From the NCBI GenBank assembly GCA_963846885.1, contig CAWJXS010000019.1:1-64000 (forward strand): DNA of 64,000 bases, in the 5' to 3' direction. The notes under the pieces were generated by a model. The model worked only from the letters and a program-made list of their open reading frames with translations, made no database searches and was not told the origin of the DNA. The translations under genes and the position numbers were made by a program. Within the stretch, counting starts at the first letter, position 1. Each line of letters starts with the position of its first letter. Of this stretch, positions 9,762 through 17,852 are shown one piece after another. This DNA is from RPQJ01 sp963846885 (GTDB lineage Bacteria; Pseudomonadota; Gammaproteobacteria; Steroidobacterales; Steroidobacteraceae).

Positions 9762-9984
9762 CAGCCAGAGTCTTCAGCTGCGCGCGCTTGAGGGCAGGCT
9801 CCAAATTGGCCGGATGCACTGAATAAATCGCATTGAGGCGCGCCGTCACCTCGGCGGCCCCGCGTGCAGTCAGGTACTGGGCCAGTGCGTCGCTGTACAA
9901 CTGGCTCCGGGACACCCCGAGCTGCCGCGCAAGGTGCTCGCCCGCCTCGAAGACTTCATCGGGAACGGAGATTGCAATCTTCAT
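9748..9984 (-). CDS. Ribbon-helix-helix antitoxin (MazE-like)
   Basis: This 78-residue protein begins MKIAISVPDEVFEAGEHLA, a ribbon-helix-helix DNA-binding N-terminus with the alternating strand residues of CopG-type repressors, followed by LGVSRSQLYSDALAQYL. The C-terminal half (EPALKRAQLKTLADEAW) would be the toxin-binding tail. It sits directly upstream of and overlapping the MazF-like gene, so it is the antitoxin and probable autorepressor of a type II toxin-antitoxin pair. The start codon lies within an inverted repeat that is a plausible operator. It is adjacent to cbbR but transcribed as its own unit. Confidence 0.88.
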   Translation of the reverse strand: MKIAISVPDEVFEAGEHLARQLGVSRSQLYSDALAQYLTARGAAEVTARLNAIYSVHPANLEPALKRAQLKTLADEAW

Positions 9985-10008
9985 ACCAGAACGGTATCAC
10001 CAAGGTAT
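9983..10008 (-). promoter_or_regulatory. Candidate autoregulatory operator of the MazEF-like pair
   Basis: The sequence ATACC-N5-GGTAT (9983-9997), followed six bases later by another GGTAT (10004-10008), covers the antitoxin start codon. Such repeated half-sites at the start codon are typical of operators bound by ribbon-helix-helix antitoxins. This is inferred from symmetry and position only. Confidence 0.45.
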
Positions 10009-10032
10009 GAACTCTCAACTCGATTGCAGCGC

Positions 10033-10995
10033 TCACGCCAGCGCCCCCAGCTTCGCCCCGGTGCGCGACACGTCGTGACGCGCGAACTGCTCGGCCAGGA
10101 ATGTCTCCCCGTGCTCGAGGATGAAGCAGCGGAACGCCTCGGCCGGCGGTGACAGCGTCTTGGCCAGGTTGTTGACGATGTGCCAGCGACGCATCACGGG
10201 CAGGCCCTCGACTTCGGGCACTGCGATCAGGCCGTGATCGAGCTCGAGCCCGAGCGTGTGCAGCGACAGCAGCGAGATGCCCATGCCGGCCATCACCGCC
10301 TGCTTGATCGCCTCGTTGCTCGACATCTGCATCGCGACGCGGGCCTTCATGTGGTGGGCCAGCATGTACTCGTCCAGCGCGGCCAGCGTACCGGAGCCCG
10401 GCTCGCGCACGATGAAGCCTTCCTCCTGCAGGGCGCGCGCCGGCACGCGTTCCATCTGCGTAAACGGATGATCGACCGAGGTCACGAGCACGTGCGGGTG
10501 CATCGCGAACGGTTCGGCGCGCGTCGGCCAGGCCTGCGGCGGACGGCCCATGATCACGAGTTCGACGGCGCCCTGCTGCATCAGGCCGACGACTTCGTCG
10601 CGGTTGTTGCAGACCTGCAGCCGGATCTCGACGCCCGGGTGGTCCTCGCGGAAGTGGGCCAGCAGCCGGGGCACGAAGTACTTGGCGGTGCTGACCATGC
10701 CCACGTCGAGGTAGCCGGTCTTGAGGCCGCGGAAGCGGGCGACCACGTCCTCGGCGTCGCGCATGGCGACCAGGACGCGCCGGGTGTAGGCGAGCAGGTA
10801 CTCGCCAACCGTGGTCAGCGACACCCTGCGGCTGGTGCGGTCGAACAACGGCAGGCCGACCTCGGTCTCCAACTCCTTGATTTGCATGGAAACTGCAGGC
10901 GGGGAGAGGTTCAGCTCCTCGGCCGCGCGGGCGAAGCTCAGGTGCTTGGCTACCGAGGCAAAGACACGCAGCTGCCGCAGCGAGACGTTTTTCAT
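10033..10995 (-). CDS. cbbR: LysR-type regulator of the cbb operon
   Basis: This is a 320-residue LysR-family regulator. The N-terminal winged helix is clear (LRQLRVFASVAKHLSFARAA, then LNLSPPAVSMQIKELE), followed by the linker and a periplasmic-binding-like effector domain (from about residue 90; VGMVSTAKYFVPRLL, FIVREPGSGT, AGMGISLLSLHTL). The effector-domain motifs match CbbR proteins, and the gene is divergent from cbbL with about 150 bases between start codons, the standard CbbR arrangement. CbbR proteins activate the Calvin-cycle operon in response to metabolites such as NADPH or RuBP-pathway intermediates; the effector here is not known. The ATG at 10995 gives the canonical length. Confidence 0.93.
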   Translation of the reverse strand: MKNVSLRQLRVFASVAKHLSFARAAEELNLSPPAVSMQIKELETEVGLPLFDRTSRRVSLTTVGEYLLAYTRRVLVAMRDAEDVVARFRGLKTGYLDVGMVSTAKYFVPRLLAHFREDHPGVEIRLQVCNNRDEVVGLMQQGAVELVIMGRPPQAWPTRAEPFAMHPHVLVTSVDHPFTQMERVPARALQEEGFIVREPGSGTLAALDEYMLAHHMKARVAMQMSSNEAIKQAVMAGMGISLLSLHTLGLELDHGLIAVPEVEGLPVMRRWHIVNNLAKTLSPPAEAFRCFILEHGETFLAEQFARHDVSRTGAKLGALA

Positions 10996-11039
10996 GACAC
11001 CTCGAACAGGGACGCCACCCTTTTCGGAAACGGGTAGCG

Positions 11040-11092
11040 TCCCTAATTAAGAAACGCTGAATGCTGAAATCAGAATATATGACTTCAGCTAA
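11040..11092. promoter_or_regulatory. cbbR-cbbL intergenic operator candidate
   Basis: Between the divergent genes lies an AT-rich stretch, unlike its surroundings. It contains two direct copies of GCTGAA (11056-11061, 11063-11068) and an inverted TTCAGC (11084-11089), so GCTGAA-N15-TTCAGC forms a dyad. CbbR binds imperfect dyads of the LysR T-N11-A type in exactly such intergenic regions. The dyad is visible; its use by CbbR is inference. Confidence 0.5.
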
Positions 11093-11146
11093 ATGATCGA
11101 CCCTCCTACATTTGGCTTCACGCTCCAGCCAACCAGAGGGCCCCGC

Positions 11147-12630
11147 ATGGCCACCGCACCCGAGATTTCCGGCAACCAGAACCAGATCACCGACAAGAAA
11201 AAGCGCTACAGCGCGGGCGTCCTCAAGTACCGCCAGATGGGGTACTGGGATGCCGACTACGTGCCGAAGGAAACCGACACGATCTGCCTGTTCCGCATCA
11301 CGCCGCAGGAAGGCGTCGATCCGGTCGAGGCCGCCGCCGCAGTGGCGGGTGAATCAAGCACCGCCACCTGGACGGTCGTCTGGACCGATCGCCTCACCGC
11401 CTGCGACAGCTACCGCGCCAAGGCCTTCAAGGTCGAGCCGGTGCCGAGCACGGCCGGGCGCAGTACTTCGCCTGGGTCGCCTACGACATCATCCTGTTCG
11501 AGGAAGGCTCGATCGCGAACATGACCGCGAGCCTCATCGGCAACGTCTTCAGCTTCAAGCCGCTGAAGGCCGCGCGCCTCGAGGACATCCGCGTCCCCGT
11601 GGCCTACGTGAAGACCTTCAAGGGCCCGCCGACCGGTCTCGTGGTCGAGCGCGAGCGCCTCGACAAGTTCGGCCGCCCGCTGCTCGGCGCCACCACCAAG
11701 CCCAAGCTCGGCCTCTCCGGCCGCAACTACGGCCGCGTCGTGTACGAGGGCCTGAAGGGCGGCCTCGACTTCATGAAGGACGACGAGAACATCAACTCGC
11801 AGCCGTTCATGCACTGGCGCGACCGCTTCCTGTACGTGATGGACGCGGTCAACAAGGCCAGCGCCGCGACGGGCGAGGTGAAGGGCTCGTACCTCAACGT
11901 CACCGCCGCGACGATGGAGGACATGTACGAGCGCGCCGAGTTCGCCAAGGACCTGGGCTCGATCATCGTGATGGTCGACCTCGTGATCGGCTGGACCGCG
12001 ATCCAGAGCATGGCCAACTGGTGCCGCCGGAACGACATGATCATGCACATGCATCGCGCCGGCCATGGCACCTACACACGGCAGAAGAACCACGGCGTCA
12101 GCTTCCGCGTGATCGCCAAGTGGCTGCGGCTCGCGGGTTGCGACCACCTGCACACCGGCACCGCCGTCGGCAAGCTCGAGGGCGACCCGCTCACCGTGCA
12201 GGGCTACTACAACGTCTGCCGTGACAGCTACACGAAGCAGGACCTGCCGCGCGGCCTGTTCTTCGACCAGGACTGGGCCGACCTGAAGAAGGTCATGCCC
12301 GTGGCGAGCGGTGGCATCCACGCCGGCCAGATGCACCAGTTGCTCGACCTCTTCGGCGACGACGTGGTGCTGCAGTTCGGCGGTGGCACGATCGGGCACC
12401 CTGCGGGCATCCAGGCGGGTGCGGTCGCCAACCGCGTCGCGCTCGAATCGATGGTCAAGGCCCGCAACGAGGGCAAGGACATCATCAACGAAGGCCCGGA
12501 GATCCTGAAGAAGGCCGCGCAGTTCTGCACGCCGCTGAAGCAGGCCCTCGACACCTGGGGCGACATCACCTTCAACTACACGTCGACCGACACGTCGGAC
12601 TACGCCGTCACGCCGACTGCGTCCAACTGA
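11147..12630 (+). CDS. cbbL: RuBisCO large subunit, form I red-type (frameshift near 11458)
   Basis: This is the carboxylating subunit that adds CO2 to ribulose bisphosphate. The N-terminus (YSAGVLKYRQMGYWDADYV) and the lack of carboxysome genes fit the red-type form IC group. Catalytic motifs are present: GATTKPKLGLSGRNYGR with the active-site lysine, GGLDFMKDDEN with the lysine that is carbamylated and its two acidic metal ligands, HRAGHGTYTRQ, and the loop 6 region PVASGGIHAGQMH. The frame from 11147 shifts at about 11458, after VEPVPSTAG, and resumes as QYFAWVAYDIILFEEGSIAN; one missing base explains it. The full protein is then about 490 residues, as expected. The frameshift is probably an error since the whole operon is otherwise conserved. 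The ATG is preceded by AGAGGG. Confidence 0.95.
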
Positions 12631-12655
12631 CCCGAGCGCCAGGAGACATAGACCC

Positions 12656-13096
12656 ATGATGACCAATCCCACCGGGCAACTGACCCAGGGCCAGTTCAGC
12701 TTCCTGCCGGACCTGACGGACGCCGAGATCACCCTGCAGATCGAGTACGGACTGAAGCGGGGTTACGCCTGGAGCGTCGAGTACACCGACGATCCGCATC
12801 CGCGCAACACGTACTGGGAGATGTACGGCAACCCGATGTTCGACCTGAACGACGCCGCGGGCGTGATGGTCGAGCTGAAGGGCTGTCGCAGCACGTTCCC
12901 CAATCACTACATCCGCCTGGTTGCGTTCGACTCGACCCGCGGCGTGGAGACGATCGCGATGAGCTTCATCGTCAACCGGCCGCCGCGCGAGGCGGGCTTC
13001 GGGCTGCAGCGGCAGGAGACGAACGGCCGCACGATCCGCTACACGATCCGTGGCTATGACGCCGAAGCGCCGGAAGGCGAGCGGTACCAGAAGTAA
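12656..13096 (+). CDS. cbbS: RuBisCO small subunit (red-type)
   Basis: This 146-residue protein is the small subunit of form I RuBisCO, eight copies of which cap the large-subunit octamer. The family core is visible: FSFLPDLTDAEITLQIEYGL, WSVEYTDDPHPRNTYWEMYG and CRSTFPNHYIRLVAFD. The C-terminal extension (RQETNGRTIRYTIRGYDAEA) is the hairpin found only in red-type (IC/ID) small subunits, which supports the classification made from cbbL. It starts 25 bases after cbbL with AGGAG upstream; an alternative ATG lies one codon later. It is the second gene of the cbbLSXFP operon. Confidence 0.95.
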   Translation: MMTNPTGQLTQGQFSFLPDLTDAEITLQIEYGLKRGYAWSVEYTDDPHPRNTYWEMYGNPMFDLNDAAGVMVELKGCRSTFPNHYIRLVAFDSTRGVETIAMSFIVNRPPREAGFGLQRQETNGRTIRYTIRGYDAEAPEGERYQK

Positions 13097-13132
13097 AGGC
13101 GAGCGGAACCCGAAGCAACAGAGTGCTGGAGC

Positions 13133-14144
13133 GTGAAATACAGTATTCCCGGCTCGATCACCTCTCCCGCGTCAGCGGGAGAGGTCGCGGGCTCCACCTC
13201 TCCCGCTTCAGCGGGAGAGGTCGCGCGCAGCGCGGGTGAGGGAGTGGAAGCCGCGCGCACCGTCGCGGAGGTGATGGCCCAGAGCAATGCCGGCGGCGTG
13301 CTCGACGAGCTCGACCGCGACCTGGTCGGCCTGGCCCCGGTCAAGGCGCGCATCCGCGACATCGCCGCACTGCTGGTGATCGACCGTCTGCGCATGAACC
13401 AGGGCCTGCAGGCGCAGGCCCCGAGCCTGCACATGTCCTTCACGGGCAATCCCGGCACCGGCAAGACGACTGTCGCGCTGCGCATGGCGCAGATACTTCA
13501 TCGCCTGGGCTACATCCGCAAAGGCCACCTCGTTGCGGTCACGCGCGACGACCTGGTCGGCCAGTATGTCGGCCACACGGCACCGAAGACGCGCGAGGTG
13601 CTGAAGAAGGCGATGGGCGGCGTGCTGTTCATCGACGAGGCCTACTACCTGTACCGGCCGGACAACGAGCGCGACTACGGCCAGGAAGCGATCGAGATCC
13701 TGATGCAGGTGATGGAGAACAACCGCGACGACCTGGTCGTGATCCTGGCGGGCTACGGCGACCGCATGGAGACCTTCTTCCAGTCGAACCCGGGCATGCG
13801 CTCGCGCATCGCGCATCACCTGGCGTTCCCCGACTTCGCCGAGGACGAGCTGCTCAGCATCGCCGAACGCATGCTGGCCGAGCAGCACTACCAGTTTGGT
13901 GCGGGCGCGCGCGAGCTGTTCCAGGACTACATCGCGCACCGCATCCGCCAGCCGCAGTTCGCCAACGCCCGCAGCATCCGCAACGCGCTCGACCGTGCGC
14001 GCCTGCGCCAGGCGAGCCGGCTGTTCGCCCAGCCCGAGCGCGCATTGACGCGCGAGGACCTCAGCACGATCCTCGCCCGAAGACATCCGTGCCAGCCGCG
14101 TGTTCGACCTCGCCCCACCCCTCCCGCCAAGGCTGAGAGCCTGA
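13133..14144 (+). CDS. cbbX: CbbX, AAA+ activase of red-type RuBisCO (frameshift near 14078)
   Basis: CbbX is a hexameric AAA+ ATPase that removes inhibitory sugar phosphates from red-type RuBisCO. The conserved part begins at GGVLDELDRDLVGLAPVKAR. Walker A is TGNPGTGKTT, Walker B is GGVLFIDEAYYL, and the pore-region sequence RDDLVGQYVGHTAPKTRE follows the family. The frame from GTG 13133 includes about 35 extra residues encoded by two tandem palindromic repeats (SPASAGEV twice); the true start may be a later codon such as 13244 or 13274. At the 3' end the frame ends at 14149 as ...ARRHPCQPR, but a one-base shift near 14078 restores the family ending EDIRASRVFDLAP and a stop at 14144, so I give that end. 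Operon position after cbbS is canonical. Confidence 0.92.
13161..13184. repeat. REP-like palindrome, copy 3
   Basis: CCTCTCCCGC-GTCA-GCGGGAGAGG lies at the very start of the cbbX reading frame. It is the first of two tandem copies 36 bases apart; read in frame, both encode SPASAGEV. Confidence 0.85.
13197..13243. repeat. REP-like palindrome, copy 4 with GTGAGGG tail
   Basis: CCTCTCCCGC-TTCA-GCGGGAGAGG is followed by CGCGCGCAGCGCGGGTGAGGG. It is in tandem with copy 3, inside the N-terminal extension of the cbbX frame. The tail matches copies at 3, 16 and 17 kb, which shows the repeat unit is longer than the palindrome. Confidence 0.85.
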
Positions 14145-14159
14145 ACTAGGACCGCCACC

Positions 14160-15236
14160 ATGCATCTCGGTCGCACCACACTGTCGAAGTTCCTGATCCA
14201 GCAGCTCGAGGGCATCGAGGGCTCGCGCGACCTGGGCGCGCTGCTGATCGACGTCGCCGCCGCGATCAAGACCATCTCGTCGATGGCCGCCAAGGGCGCG
14301 CTCGGCGGCCATCTCGGCAAGGCCGGCACCGACAACGTGCAGGGCGAGCAGCAGGTGAAGCTCGACGTCAGCTCCAACGAGGTGATCCTGAAGAGCTGCG
14401 AGTGGGGCGGCCTCGTCGCCGGCATGGCCTCGGAGGAACTCGACGACCCGTATCCGATCCCTGCCGAGTACCCGCGCGGCCGGTTCCTGCTGGTGTTCGA
14501 CCCGCTCGACGGCTCGTCGAACGCCGACGTCAACGTCTCCATCGGCACGATCTTCTCGATCCTGCGGCACGACAAGACGGATCCGCCCAGGGTCGAGGAC
14601 TTCCTGCAGAAGGGGATCGAGCAGGTGGCGGCGGGCTACGCGATCTATGGCCCGTCGACCATGCTGGTGCTGACCGTCGGCAAGGGCACGCACGGGTTCA
14701 CGCTGGACCGCGAGGTCGGCAACTTCATCCTGACGCACCCGGACCTGCGCATCCCCGAGGACACCAGCGAGTTCGCCATCAACACCAGCAACGCGCGCTT
14801 CTGGGAAGCACCCGTGCACCGCTACGTGACCGAGTGCCAGGACGGCAAGTCGGGCGAGCGCGGCAAGGATTTCAACATGCGCTGGATCGCGTCGATGGTG
14901 GCCGAGGTGCACCGCATCCTGGTGCGCGGCGGCGTGTTCATGTACCCGCGCGACACGCGCGACCCCGAGAAGCCGGGCCGCCTGCGCCTGATGTACGAAG
15001 CCAGCCCGATCGGCTTCCTGATCGAGCAGGCCGGCGGCGCCGCCTCGACCGGGCGCCAGCGCATCCTCGAGCTGCTGCCGCACCAGCTGCACCAGCGCGT
15101 GCCGGTGATCCTGGGCTCGAAGAACGAGGTCGACCGCATCGCGCGCTACCACTGGGAGCACGACAAGGGCATCGACCGTCGCTACTCGTCGCCGTTGTTC
15201 AACGAGCGCTCGCTGTTCCGCTCGGGCTCGAACTGA
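14160..15236 (+). CDS. cbbF: Fructose-1,6-bisphosphatase, class I
   Basis: This enzyme hydrolyses fructose 1,6-bisphosphate (and possibly sedoheptulose 1,7-bisphosphate) in the regenerative part of the Calvin cycle. It is a complete class I protein of 358 residues. The metal-binding motif FDPLDGSSNADVNVSIGTIF is intact, with the preceding acidic ligand in ASEELDDPY. Substrate-binding segments GGVFMYPRD and RLMYEASPIGFLIEQAGG are also present. The ATG lies 15 bases after the cbbX stop. Being the fourth gene in a cbbLSXFP operon identifies its role; the fold alone would not exclude a gluconeogenic isozyme. Confidence 0.95.
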   Translation: MHLGRTTLSKFLIQQLEGIEGSRDLGALLIDVAAAIKTISSMAAKGALGGHLGKAGTDNVQGEQQVKLDVSSNEVILKSCEWGGLVAGMASEELDDPYPIPAEYPRGRFLLVFDPLDGSSNADVNVSIGTIFSILRHDKTDPPRVEDFLQKGIEQVAAGYAIYGPSTMLVLTVGKGTHGFTLDREVGNFILTHPDLRIPEDTSEFAINTSNARFWEAPVHRYVTECQDGKSGERGKDFNMRWIASMVAEVHRILVRGGVFMYPRDTRDPEKPGRLRLMYEASPIGFLIEQAGGAASTGRQRILELLPHQLHQRVPVILGSKNEVDRIARYHWEHDKGIDRRYSSPLFNERSLFRSGSN

Positions 15237-15314
15237 CGGCGGGCAACACAAAGCCACGACGACACCCGGCCGACGACCGCCAGACCAACGAACAACTTTC
15301 CTGCGAGCACGCAC

Positions 15315-16185
15315 ATGTCCACCAAGCATCCCGTCATCGCCGTCACAGGTTCCTCGGGCGCCGGCACCAGCACCGTCATGAAGAGCTTCGCGCACATCTT
15401 CCGGCGCGAGGGCATCACCGCGCAGGTGATCGAAGGCGATTCGTTCCACCGCTACAACCGCGTCGAGATGCGCGCGCGGGTGAAGGCGGCCGACACCGGC
15501 GAAGGCCCGCAGATCAGCCATTTCGGCCCCGAGTCCAACCTGCTGGGTGAGCTCGCGGAGACGTTCGACACCTACGGCAAGACCGGGCAGGGCAAGGTGC
15601 GCCGCTACGTGCACGACGAGGTCGAGGCGAAGGAGCTCGGCAGCGCGCCCGGGACTTTCACCGAGTGGAAGCCGATGGGCGACAGCGACCTGCTGTTCTA
15701 CGAAGGCCTGCACGGCGGCTACGTCGGGCCCGAGGGCGACGTGGCCCGGCACGTCGACCTGCTGGTCGGCGTGGTGCCGATCATCAACCTCGAGTGGATC
15801 CAGAAGCTGCACCGCGACAAGACCCAGCGCGGCTACAGCCAGGACGCGGTGGTCGACACCATCCTGCGCCGCATGCCCGACTACGTGAACCACATCTGTC
15901 CGCAGTTCAGCCGCACGCACGTCAACTTCCAGCGCGTGCCGACCGTGGACACCAGCAACCCGTTCATCGCGGCCGACATCCCGACCGCCGACGAGTCGAT
16001 GGTCGTGATCCGTTTCGCGAATCCCAAGGGCATCGACTTCCCCTACCTGCTGTCGATGCTGGACGAATCGTGGATGAGCACGGCCGAACAACATCGTCTG
16101 CCCCGGCGGCAAGATGGGCCTGGCGATGCAGCTGATCCTGACCCCGCTGATCCTGCGGCTGATGGACCGCAAGCGCCGCGCCTGA
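15315..16185 (+). CDS. cbbP: Phosphoribulokinase (frameshift near 16088)
   Basis: This enzyme phosphorylates ribulose 5-phosphate to RuBP, the substrate of RuBisCO. It has the bacterial (CfxP-type) form: a P-loop with the substitution usual for this group (AVTGSSGAGTST), the conserved VIEGDSFHRYNR, the catalytic aspartate region, and ECHGGY-like FYEGLHGGYVGPEG. The frame from 15315 loses homology after LDESWMSTA at about 16088; a single-base shift restores NIVCPGGKMGLAMQLILTP and a stop at 16185. The corrected length of about 290 residues is normal. It completes the pair of enzymes unique to the Calvin cycle in this operon. A palindromic repeat follows the stop. Confidence 0.95.
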
Positions 16186-16190
16186 CGCTC

Positions 16191-16232
16191 CCTCTCCCGC
16201 TTGCGGGAGAGGTGGCGTAGCGCGGGTGAGGG
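16191..16232. repeat. REP-like palindrome, copy 5
   Basis: CCTCTCCCGC-TT-GCGGGAGAGG is followed by TGGCGTAGCGCGGGTGAGGG, just after cbbP. It is the first of two units in tandem. Its position at the end of the cbbLSXFP genes could mean transcript processing or attenuation, but there is no T-run, so it is not a standard terminator. Confidence 0.85.
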
Positions 16233-16238
16233 TCTGCT

Positions 16239-16268
16239 CCCTCTCCCGCATTCGTGGGTTTTCCCGCC
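16239..16268. repeat. REP-like palindrome, copy 6 (degenerate)
   Basis: CCCTCTCCCGCATTCGTGGGTTTTCCCGCC begins like the other copies but its right arm is broken. It lies directly after copy 5, before the HigBA-like pair. Confidence 0.7.
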
Positions 16269-16351
16269 CATTACTCGGCTGGCTGAAGCGTGCGCCGACC
16301 GCGAATCTCCCATGACCATCGACTTGACTAAAATGTCAGAATGGACATACA

Positions 16352-16697
16352 GTGAGATTGCCGCGCAGGGACAAACCCCTCGCGTGGCTGCGGGGCGAAA
16401 TCAAGAGTCCGCCGTTCGGCGCGGCTGCGCGGATTGAGGTCGGCTATCTCCTCAGGCGTCTGCAGTCTGGTGAGATGATCGGCCTGCCAATGAGCAGGCC
16501 ACTACCCGTCATTGGTCCGCGGTGTCACGAATTGAGGGTAAACGACGTCGGATCAGTCATGGCGCATCGTCTACCGAATCGACACGGACGCGATCGTGAT
16601 CGCCGATGTCTTTGCCAAGAAGACGCGAAGTACACCAGGGCAGGTCATCGCGACCTGCCGCAGAAGGTTGCGGGAGTACGACGATGCGAGCCGCTAA
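16352..16697 (+). CDS. Gp49/HigB-like toxin (frameshift near 16550)
   Basis: This belongs to the phage-derived Gp49-like/HigB (DUF891) family of RelE-superfamily toxins. The GTG at 16352 gives LPRRDKPLAWLRGEIKSPPF, followed by AARIEVGYLLRRLQSGE and RCHELRVND, all family hallmarks. Near 16550 the frame shifts by one base and continues as SWRIVYRIDTDAIVIADVFAKKT and ends REYDDASR at 16697. The restored protein is about 115 residues, the usual size. Toxins of this family are mRNA interferases acting at the ribosome. The stop overlaps the start of the antitoxin gene by 14 bases, the inverted order (toxin first) of HigBA systems. It lies unusually between cbbP and cbbY. Confidence 0.8.
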
Positions 16698-17034
16698 ACG
16701 CCGCAAGCTTCTGGACCGTGGTTGGGCCGTAGCCGATGCCGGCGAGTTTCTCGGCCTGACAGCGGAAGAGCGGGCCCTGGTCGAACTGCGGCTCCGTCTG
16801 GCGAGCGGCCTCAAGCTGCAGCGTGTGCAGAGCCGTCTCACGCAGGGCCAGCTCGCCAGCGTCATCCGGTCGAGCCAGTCCCGGGTGGCCAAAATGGAAG
16901 CGGGCGATCCCAGCGTGTCGATCGACTTGCTGTTCCGGTCACTGATCGCGCTTGGGCGCATCCAACCAGGGACCTGGCGAGAATCGTCAGCGTCGGAGGA
17001 GGGCGGGGTGAGGGTGAGAATCGCCGATGCTTAA
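16684..17034 (+). CDS. HigA-like XRE-family antitoxin
   Basis: This 116-residue protein starts MRAAKRRKLLDRGWAVADA and carries a helix-turn-helix of the XRE type (TQGQLASVIRSSQSRVAKME), followed by SVSIDLLFRSLIALG, a pattern shared with antitoxins of Gp49-like toxins. The ATG at 16684 is inside the toxin's last codons, so both are co-translated. The last dozen residues (EEGGVRVRIADA) derive from sequence resembling the tail of the palindromic repeat. Its stop codon overlaps the cbbY start by eight bases, so toxin, antitoxin and cbbY could be read from one transcript. Confidence 0.85.
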   Translation: MRAAKRRKLLDRGWAVADAGEFLGLTAEERALVELRLRLASGLKLQRVQSRLTQGQLASVIRSSQSRVAKMEAGDPSVSIDLLFRSLIALGRIQPGTWRESSASEEGGVRVRIADA

Positions 17035-17783
17035 AGCCATTCTCTGGGACGTCGACGGCACGCTCGCCGAAACCGAGCGTGACGGGCATCTCGTCGCGAT
17101 GAATGCCGCGTTCGACAACTCAGCGTGCCCTGGCGCTGGAGCGAGGAACGATACGGCGAACTCCTGCGCGTCGCTGGCGGCTACGAGCGACTGCTGCACT
17201 ACATGGAGACCGAGCCGCTCGCGCCGCCCTCGATGGACGAGCGACAGGCGCTGGCGAGGCGCATCCACGTGCTCAAGAACCAGCGTATGCCGAGCGCGTC
17301 GCGAGCGGCGCCTTGCCGCTGCGCCCGGGCGTCAGCGAGCTGTTCGACGACTGCGCCGGCGCCGGCGTGCGCATGGCGATCGTCACGACCACGAGCCGCG
17401 GCAATGTCGCGGCGCTGCTGGGCGCGCACCTGGGGCCGCGCTGGCAGGGTCGCTTCGCCGCCGTGGTCTGCGCCGAGGACGCGCCGGCAGAAGAAGCCCG
17501 ATCCGCAGGCTTACCGGCATGGCACTGGAGCAGCTGGGCCTGCCGGCAGGCGGCGGTTGCAATCGAGGACTCGCGCATGGGGCTGCAGGCGGCGAGCGCG
17601 GTCGGCATTCCGGTACTGGTCACGCGCAGCATCTACTTTGCGCATGACCCCGTGGCCGAGGCGCTGGCCGTGGGCCCCGGCCTCGGCACGGTGACGGGCT
17701 GGACGCCCGCGGCGGACGCCGACCCCGCCGCCGGCCGCGTCGGGCTGGCGCAGATCCGCCGCTGGCACGCATCCCGCGGCTGA
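17027..17783 (+). CDS. cbbY: CbbY-like HAD phosphatase (several frameshifts)
   Basis: CbbY is a HAD-superfamily phosphatase that degrades xylulose 1,5-bisphosphate, an inhibitory by-product of RuBisCO. The HAD motif I nucleophile (ILWDVDGTLAETE) is at the N-terminus. The cap domain reads WSEERYGELLRVAGGYERL, motif II is in MAIVTTTSRGNV, and motif IV appears as AVAIEDSRMGLQAA. To join these, shifts are needed near 17115, 17285, 17490 and about 17545, so the exact residues there are unreliable. The corrected length of about 250 residues is normal. Motif order and the position after the cbb operon support the name. The density of shifts is high even for this contig, so true decay cannot be excluded. 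Confidence 0.8.
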
Positions 17784-17805
17784 TGTTGTAATCTTTCCGT
17801 CCTCC

Positions 17806-17847
17806 CCCTCTCCCGCGTCTTCGCGGGAGAGGGCCGGGGTGAGGGTT
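17806..17847. repeat. REP-like palindrome, copy 7
   Basis: CCCTCTCCCGCGTCTTCGCGGGAGAGGG is followed by CCGGGGTGAGGG, between cbbY and the DksA-like gene. It has the longest stem of the set. No further copies are seen from here to the end of the window. Confidence 0.85.
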
Positions 17848-17852
17848 TCCAG

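Noticed and set aside
13161..13243. Tandem palindromes considered as a CRISPR-like array
   Set aside because: Only two units, a symmetric GC-rich palindrome, no unique spacers and no cas genes; they belong to a dispersed REP-like family.
16191..16268. Tandem palindromes after cbbP as a terminator
   Set aside because: The stem is strong but no T-run follows, and the same repeat lies within coding sequence elsewhere, so it is not a standard intrinsic terminator.
14061..16319. Long antisense frame opposite cbbF and cbbP
   Set aside because: It mirrors the codon positions of two conserved enzymes, has no ribosome binding site and has the composition of a shadow frame.
10033..17783. Carboxysome or additional Calvin-cycle genes (cbbA, cbbT, cbbG)
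   Set aside because: None of the frames in this region shows shell-protein, aldolase, transketolase or dehydrogenase motifs; the set is limited to L, S, X, F, P, Y and R.
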